From Epiperipatus broadwayi (taxonomy: Eukaryota > Onychophora > Udeonychophora > Euonychophora > Peripatidae): a stretch of DNA of 64,000 bases. Shown piece after piece: positions 58,567 through 64,000 of the stretch (positions within the stretch are counted from its first letter, which is position 1; each line of letters starts with the position of its first letter). The translations under genes were made by a program, and so were the position numbers. The notes under the pieces are model-generated. The model saw only the letters and a list, made by a program, of their open reading frames with translations, did no database searches and was not told where the DNA came from. Location: the NCBI GenBank assembly GCA_028023455.1, contig JAQFVV010012405.1, positions 7,279,334 through 7,343,333 on the forward strand, read 5' to 3'.

Positions 58567-58779
58567 TAGTCTTATTACCAATCTATGAATTTCACATGTG
58601 ATTTATAATTTACCTAAACCAAACTTGTTAAAGAATATTTAGCCACATTTTCTAAACAAAATAACCCTTATACAATATATTATTTATAGAAATGCTGCGA
58701 TATATCTATACAAAATTTAATATCATTATCATTTACAGGTGCTTGTATGTGTGACAATAAATATACAATTGTTCGAATA

Positions 58780-58905
58780 CATATAAAACTGTGATTACAT
58801 ATATAACTGTATAAATGAATTATCGCTGTGTGGATGCATACAACTGTGTAAACATATATATACAGCTGCATAAAGGCATATACCACTGTGTAGATACATA
58901 CACAC
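58780..58905. repeat. Imperfect ~22-bp minisatellite
   Basis: Repeated versions of ACATATATAACTGTGTAAAT (variants with GCTGCATAAAGGCATATA and CACTGTGTAGATACATA) run in tandem. The 68-codon reverse frame here simply translates this repeat. Confidence 0.6.
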
Positions 58906-59481
58906 TTGTACTAAAGAGTGTTCAAAACCAGCATAGATGTGTCTATGGAGACATAAAGGTGAAACAGATAGAAGGACAGTAATATCTGTTTCATTTCCCC
59001 AAACTTACAAAAAAAAAAATCAATGAAAAAAAAAAGATTTTACTTGGTGAAGAATATCCCTCAATAATACCACTATTCCATAACAAAACAAATGATGAAA
59101 CAAATATTACTTGCCAAATTTTTTTTTTTACCTTGCCTGGCTGCCTGGTCTTAAAGTGATGACAGTACACTAATACCATTACGACTAAAGTCTAAGGTTA
59201 TACACATCTACCTATAACTGGCTATACTAATGCTATTTGGCTATGCTAATTTGCTAAACATGTGGTTATTACATATATATATATGAGCATACAAAATTTT
59301 AATATGTATATACTGTTGGGTTGGAATAATATAACACCAATTATCTAACTAATTTGATAAATATCACCTATATAGAAGAACACACAATATATATCTCTAA
59401 CTACTGGGGTAGGGACAATTCTATAAATGATCATGCATCATCTTTGTAGAATCTAGGAGTAATCATCAAAACTAATCTTAC

Positions 59482-61311
59482 CTAAGTTGGGTCTGGGAGT
59501 AAGTTTTGAAACATTTTGGGTTCCTGGAGCTTATCATATACCAGGAAGCTTCCAGACTTTCTGACTGGTTGCAGTTTGGCTTTCTTTCTAAAGGGGAAAT
59601 ACTTATGATACCTCTGAAGACATCTCTTTATTAAATTCCAAGTTTGAACTCCCTTCTGGTTTCCAGTCTTGCAGACATAGGCACCTTCTTTTCTCCTCCT
59701 TTTCCATACTATCAGTCCTATCCGGGCACCACCATCATCTCTTTCCCAGAGTTTTCTATGCTTCCCACACTTCATCTGGGTTTGGTGTAGTTTCTTCCTA
59801 AAAGGAAAATATGTAGGATATCTCCGAATATATCCCTCTCTCAGATCCTGAGTTTGAACTCTTTTCTGGTTTTCCCTCCTAAAAACATCAATATCTTCTT
59901 TTTTCCTCTTTCTTTTCCACCCTGTCTTTCGCATTTGAGCTCTGGAAATATTCACGCTTCTATCACAATCAAAAATCACTCTGTCCCACAGGGCCTCGAT
60001 CTCGGACTTAGCTCCACTGTCTTCTTTCACTTGATCAAACTCATCCATTTTGGGAATTTCTGTGAAATGTCTATCTTTTAAAACATTCCTGTCTATGCAA
60101 GTTTTGGTAACCTCAATTGCATTTATTTTTGGTACTTCTGGGTAAGATTTTGGCTTAATTTCTTCAATATAAATAGCATTTTTAGATGAGGTTGAAAGAA
60201 GATTTACTTTGTCTTCTTTCTCATTTACTTCAGTATCTATAGACTCTTCACTATTCTGAGCTATATTTTGTTGTTCAAGAGATTCCTGCATGATTTTTAT
60301 ATCAGGTTTCATCCCTTCCATGTTTTTTGTATCTATTTCAGTATCCATTGCAGTCTCTGAATACATTTTTGAATCCTCTGATATTTCCATATTGATATTA
60401 CAAATATCAATACTTACTGCATCAATTTTAGACTCTTCCATATCATCATTGACTTTAGACTCTTTTACAAATTTTACATCTCTTTTAGATTTTATTAAAT
60501 CAGCTTGCAACTCCTCAGCAGTTTTTGCGTCCATTTTAAATTCTTCTACAATTCCTTTATCAAGTCTTAACTCTTCCCCTGTTTTTACATCGATTTTAAA
60601 CTCATCAATCTCTACAACTATTTTGGAGTCTTCTATTATCTCCACATCCATTTTACATCCTTTTACTGGTTCTACCTCAGATATATCAAATATATTCTTT
60701 TTAGCATTCCCATTGCCTGGCATACAAGAATCTGCAGTTTCAGCATGCTTGTTTTCTTGGAGACGATCTTCTGGATCTGCTAACTTTACTTGTTTGTAAT
60801 GATAATGGCAATCCATACCTGAGTCTTTTGCAACATCAAGACATTCAAATTTTCCCCTTTTATGGAATAGATTTTCTTCTCTTGGTTCACCATCCTGATC
60901 AACACTATCCCCTAAATTTCCTTCAGGAATTTCTCCTGCTTCTCCTCCCTCTACATCTATATCCTCTTGGCTACCCTTCTTACTCTCTGCAATATCCACT
61001 GGGTGCTTCTCTAGGTTTATCATTTTTTTCTGAGAAGGCTCCTCCAGTTTGAACACTTCCTGCTGGCAGTTTACTCCCAATCTTTTTGAACCCTTATGTA
61101 ACCCCTCTATATTTTGATTTCTTTCCTCCATTTTTCTGCCTAGGGCTTGCAAGCCTTCCCCTATATCCATTTTATAGGATTGCAAATCTTCCCTTATTTT
61201 AAAACCCCATTCCTGTTGGACTGTCTCCATCATCGTTTTCATCTGTAGCCAGAAGGTTGGTGACATGATAATTTGGCTTTCACCCATTACTTTCTTTGGA
61301 TGGCTGTCCAT
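59482..61311 (-). CDS. Gag-like ORF of the LTR element, 609 aa
   Basis: An intact 609-codon frame, by far the longest in the window. I do not recognise the family. Residues 17-75 (SPTFWLQMKTMMETVQQEWG onward) look helical and coiled-coil-like. Residues about 107-440 are acidic and repetitive, with a motif of roughly 11-14 residues of the form K-(I/M)-D-(V/A)-x(2-4)-E-E recurring between 218 and 345. The C-terminus is basic and duplicated: residues 465-507 and 536-577 both run WKRKRKK / WKRRRKE, NQKxVQT, RYPTYFPFRKK / RYHKYFPFRKK, spaced 71 residues apart, each preceded by LWDR or LWER. No retroviral CCHC knuckle or pol domain is present. By position (first ORF after the 5' LTR leader) I infer a gag-like structural or RNA-binding protein. 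The ORF stop (TAG) directly abuts GTAAGA, a good splice donor. It may instead be an unrelated captured gene. Confidence 0.7.
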   Translation of the reverse strand: MDSHPKKVMGESQIIMSPTFWLQMKTMMETVQQEWGFKIREDLQSYKMDIGEGLQALGRKMEERNQNIEGLHKGSKRLGVNCQQEVFKLEEPSQKKMINLEKHPVDIAESKKGSQEDIDVEGGEAGEIPEGNLGDSVDQDGEPREENLFHKRGKFECLDVAKDSGMDCHYHYKQVKLADPEDRLQENKHAETADSCMPGNGNAKKNIFDISEVEPVKGCKMDVEIIEDSKIVVEIDEFKIDVKTGEELRLDKGIVEEFKMDAKTAEELQADLIKSKRDVKFVKESKVNDDMEESKIDAVSIDICNINMEISEDSKMYSETAMDTEIDTKNMEGMKPDIKIMQESLEQQNIAQNSEESIDTEVNEKEDKVNLLSTSSKNAIYIEEIKPKSYPEVPKINAIEVTKTCIDRNVLKDRHFTEIPKMDEFDQVKEDSGAKSEIEALWDRVIFDCDRSVNISRAQMRKTGWKRKRKKEDIDVFRRENQKRVQTQDLREGYIRRYPTYFPFRKKLHQTQMKCGKHRKLWERDDGGARIGLIVWKRRRKEGAYVCKTGNQKGVQTWNLIKRCLQRYHKYFPFRKKAKLQPVRKSGSFLVYDKLQEPKMFQNLLPDPT

Positions 61312-62179
61312 AATAACTTTCAGCTTTGGTTATGACTAAGAATTATACTAATTATTAATACCTGCTCTAAATGATTATTTACCGACTCTCCCCCCAAAAT
61401 GGCTCTCTCTCTCTCTAATTCCTAACTTTCAGACCACTGCATTCCTTTATTAACCTATCCTTACTACTGATCTCAATAACCACTGCCACTATCAAGTTTA
61501 AGCCCTGTTTACATCTAACATACTCAAGTATTTTATTAAAAAAAATTTAAAAGTATTTAGAAAAAGCATTTATGTAAAAAAAAATTAAAAATTTATATTA
61601 CCAATTGCACCTCCTTTCTTCCTTCACTGAAGCCGATCATTCCTAAGAAAAGACTTTAAAAAAAAATTTATTATGGAAAATTTTGCTTTCTATGCCGGGT
61701 TTGATCTGAAGCACATGTATATATCTCCATTTATTTAATCTACTTTGACCTTGCCTCTTTTTTGCTTCCTTGCTCGTTCTCCAAACCAATCCAAATTTTT
61801 ATAATAAGCTTAAAGCGATAGAGCCCCTTAATGCAAACCCTTTTCTTTACCCCTGATGACAAAATTTATATGAGGATGACTATCAACCTATTCAAATCCC
61901 TGGGCACCAGTCACCAGTGAGCAAGAAAAACACACATATAACCTAAGATTCCAATTTCCAATATGTATGCAACACACCTAATATCCGGTTGACACATCCT
62001 GCCTACATTCATGCTATATCTGATCCAGAGACACTTTTAAAATTCTTTACTTAAAGTAAACAGAGTCTCAGTAAATAGACAAAAAAAATTATAAAATTTA
62101 TATATATATATATATATGGCTCATGTGTATATAGTCAAGAATACTCCTTCCATTGCAATACCATAATTTAAAAAAAAAT
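61312..62179 (-). other. 5' leader of the LTR element
   Basis: Untranslated region between the 5' LTR and the ORF in reverse orientation. AT-rich, with a CT run near 61403-61416 and several A-runs. No ORF was recognised. Confidence 0.5.
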
Positions 62180-62698
62180 TTACATATATTTTTCAACATA
62201 TATCAATTCAGAGCCTGTATTCAGTTCAGGACCTGCATCATTTCAGGGCATGTGAATTAACTAACTGGTTGTTCATACTCAAGAGAAAAAATATACATAT
62301 GCCAATGTTGTAAGAAAAAAAAAATTTCACAAAAAAAAAAATCTTTTTATATATATATATCATCAATACCCACACACTCTGTTTAGGGTGTGTAACTAAG
62401 TTTGTCCATGCATGGCATTCATATTTGGAGAGAAAATATAATATAAATGCATATTCAAAAAAAATATATATATTCAATTCGGGGCCTATACCTGGTTCAA
62501 GACCATGTTCGGGGTCTATACTCAGTTCAGGGACATGAACATCAATTGAAGAAGCCCATTGACTTAAGCATCCATAATCAGTAAAAAAAAATTACATAAT
62601 CAGGAAAAAAAAATTTTGTACTCATATATATTTCAGGGTCGCGAAAATTAACTAGGCCCCACGGAAGGGCGTCCATAATCGAGGAAAAAAAAAACTTA
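62180..62698 (-). repeat. Degenerate repeats and possible primer-binding site
   Basis: Variants of TTCAGGGCCTATACYYRGTTC followed by CATAATC and an A-run recur several times (near 62212, 62478, 62510 and 62630). On the reverse strand 62675-62654 reads TGGACGCCC, TTC, CGTGGGGCC, close to the tRNA-Lys-type primer-binding site of many retroelements, but it lies 23 nt from the LTR edge instead of adjacent. The site call is tentative. Confidence 0.4.
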
Positions 62699-64000
62699 TG
62701 TAACAGTCAGATTTGTACACTCATGCAACAAAATTCAGAGTCCAAGCAAAATATACCAAAGCTGACCATAGTGAGGTGGTTGAGACCTCTAATCCGACCA
62801 AACTCCAACTCATCTGCCAGTACTCCAAATTTAACACCTTATGAGTGACATTCCTGGGGCTACACTCAGTTCTCATTTAACCGCGAGCCGACATAGAACA
62901 GGGAGAAACACGAGACTTAAGGTCATTACTAACCTAACTAAATAAGTGATATATAACACTCAACACCCTATTAATCTCAACTACCCGACATACACATATA
63001 GCATATAAACTCATTAAGAAATTGGAGTATGAACTGTGACCTTTAATAATATACTGTGGATTGGATAAAATACTATGGATTGGATAAGATACTGTGGTTT
63101 GGTTTGATCTAGAGTCTGAGCAAGAAAGATATACAACAGTTTATATTTAAAAGGATTTATTAAAACAATAACAAATGATCTAACACAAAATATCATAATG
63201 GCAGGGATTGTATAATCTTCACAAGGTATTCAACACAGGCAAGCATGTTACAATAGTTGGGACTGTTATCAAGTACATCTGTTCCCTTTTAAACATATTA
63301 CAATACATGTGTGTGTGAGTTATAGAGGTCATGCCTAATTATTTAATATGCTCATCTTATGAACTTGATTTGCTTAAGTTAGAAGTTGATACCTTAGTAG
63401 AGATGATGATGAGTACAACCAGTTTTAAAGGCTGTTATATATACTAATTAAATGAGCAACTAAATAAACTCAGAATCATGCAGATTCAACCTGATAACCC
63501 AGATTCAAACTCCAGTCTAAAGCTGAATGATTAATTAATATGGGAAAAAGAACTGGTTACCATTAGGTCCACATATATGCACTATGGTGCTATATAAAAT
63601 ATTAAAGAAATAAACTTGCAGTGCGAATGTGTGATTCTTCAAGAGTTTCAGCATCAAATGCTCGGTTGGCTCTGAGACTGACGGTTTGCTGCTATTGATA
63701 TATGAACATAAAGTTCAGGAAGTCGGATTAGCTTTAGGAAAAATCTGGGTCCGCACGCCCCCAGTTCTAATGAAGATAGCCATAACCCAAACTAAATAAA
63801 GGGGCGGTTTGTTACCGTGAACCCTTGTCAGAGGCAGCAAAACATAACACATATAAGTGTACTATATAAAAACACACCCGCAATGCACGCAATATATATA
63901 TATAAAGCAATAAGTATGCATATAATTAATTGCGCCTAAAACAGATAGCTTTTATCTGTCAAGCTAATTCAAAACAGTTCTTAAAATTAGCATTATAAGT
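62699..64000 (-). repeat. 5' LTR (right copy), cut by window end
   Basis: Starts TGTAACAG and aligns with 55720-57014 to the last base of the window. Compared with the left copy it carries an extra segment near 62769-62784 (ATAGTGAGGTGGTTG region), a shorter AT run near 63892, and about 15 substitutions. The low divergence dates the insertion as recent. Confidence 0.85.

Larger units (their letters stand above)
55720..64000 (-). mobile_element. Young non-autonomous LTR retrotransposon (right end cut)
   Basis: Long direct repeats start with TGTAACAG at 55720 and 62699. From there to the window end they are aligned over about 1.3 kb with about 15-16 substitutions plus a few indels, roughly 1% divergence. 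The repeat boundary falls exactly on a TG dinucleotide. The only long ORF (59482-61311) is on the reverse strand, so the right repeat is taken as the 5' LTR. No protease, reverse transcriptase, RNase H or integrase can be found in the 4.9-kb interior, so it must depend on another element. Confidence 0.8.

Noticed and set aside
58680-58886. 68-codon reverse frame
   Set aside because: Direct translation of an imperfect 22-bp minisatellite.
60290-60799. 169-codon forward serine/isoleucine-rich frame
   Set aside because: Antisense shadow of the acidic repeats in the 609-codon reverse ORF.

Overview
The window is AT-rich metazoan nuclear DNA made almost entirely of transposable elements and their relics. 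I find no host protein-coding gene that I can support, no rRNA, no convincing functional tRNA gene and nothing prokaryotic. The mixture (RTE-like LINEs ending in a GAT-rich tail, a Penelope-like GIY-YIG retroelement, several tRNA-derived SINEs, hAT-type non-autonomous DNA transposons, many foldback elements and a long-LTR element) suits a large repeat-rich invertebrate genome. A cephalopod mollusc such as an octopus is my best guess, from general familiarity rather than a search.

Layout. 0-7 kb: a LINE 3' end, a foldback element, a palindromic family-A repeat (4.0-4.8 kb) holding a perfect 65-bp-arm Penelope-type hairpin, and a reverse-strand RTE-like LINE ending at a tRNA-like SINE. 8.6-9.4 kb: a foldback element split by a hAT insertion with 8-bp target duplications. 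9.5-14.3 kb: family-B repeats, a LINE 3' ORF and an AAT/AAC microsatellite at the centre of a palindrome. 14.6-20.2 kb: a decayed RTE-like LINE, a fragment of another LINE family, and a Penelope-like GIY-YIG ORF between inverted 105-bp repeats. 22 kb: a short tandem array. 23-26.7 kb: nothing recognisable. 27.2-32.1 kb: a tandem family-B array with a nested family-C insertion, then a near full-length RTE-like LINE flanked by a 12-bp target duplication. 32.8-36.5 kb: a reverse-strand LINE whose first ORF carries an SGNH/GDSL-esterase-like domain. 37.8-39.5 kb: another LINE family. 40-53 kb: scattered SINEs, foldbacks, family-A repeats and a hAT element. 55.7 kb to the window edge: a young LTR element in reverse orientation whose only long ORF (609 aa) is gag-like in position, with an acidic centre and a duplicated basic C-terminal module.

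The most interesting signal is a motif of about 60 nt present in some eighteen copies in repeat families A and B. It matches the type I hammerhead ribozyme consensus: CUGAUGA, a 6-bp stem II, GAAA, a very short stem III, a permitted cleavage base, and a stem I beginning CCAA/UUGG. Most copies have lost one core base, and the commonest losses are the two alternative decay products of one ancestral CpG. In family B the motif recurs once per head-to-tail unit of about 320-350 bp, the organisation expected of retrozyme-like non-autonomous elements. A Penelope-like element, a class known to carry hammerheads, is also present. Ribozyme activity and any functional link are inference.
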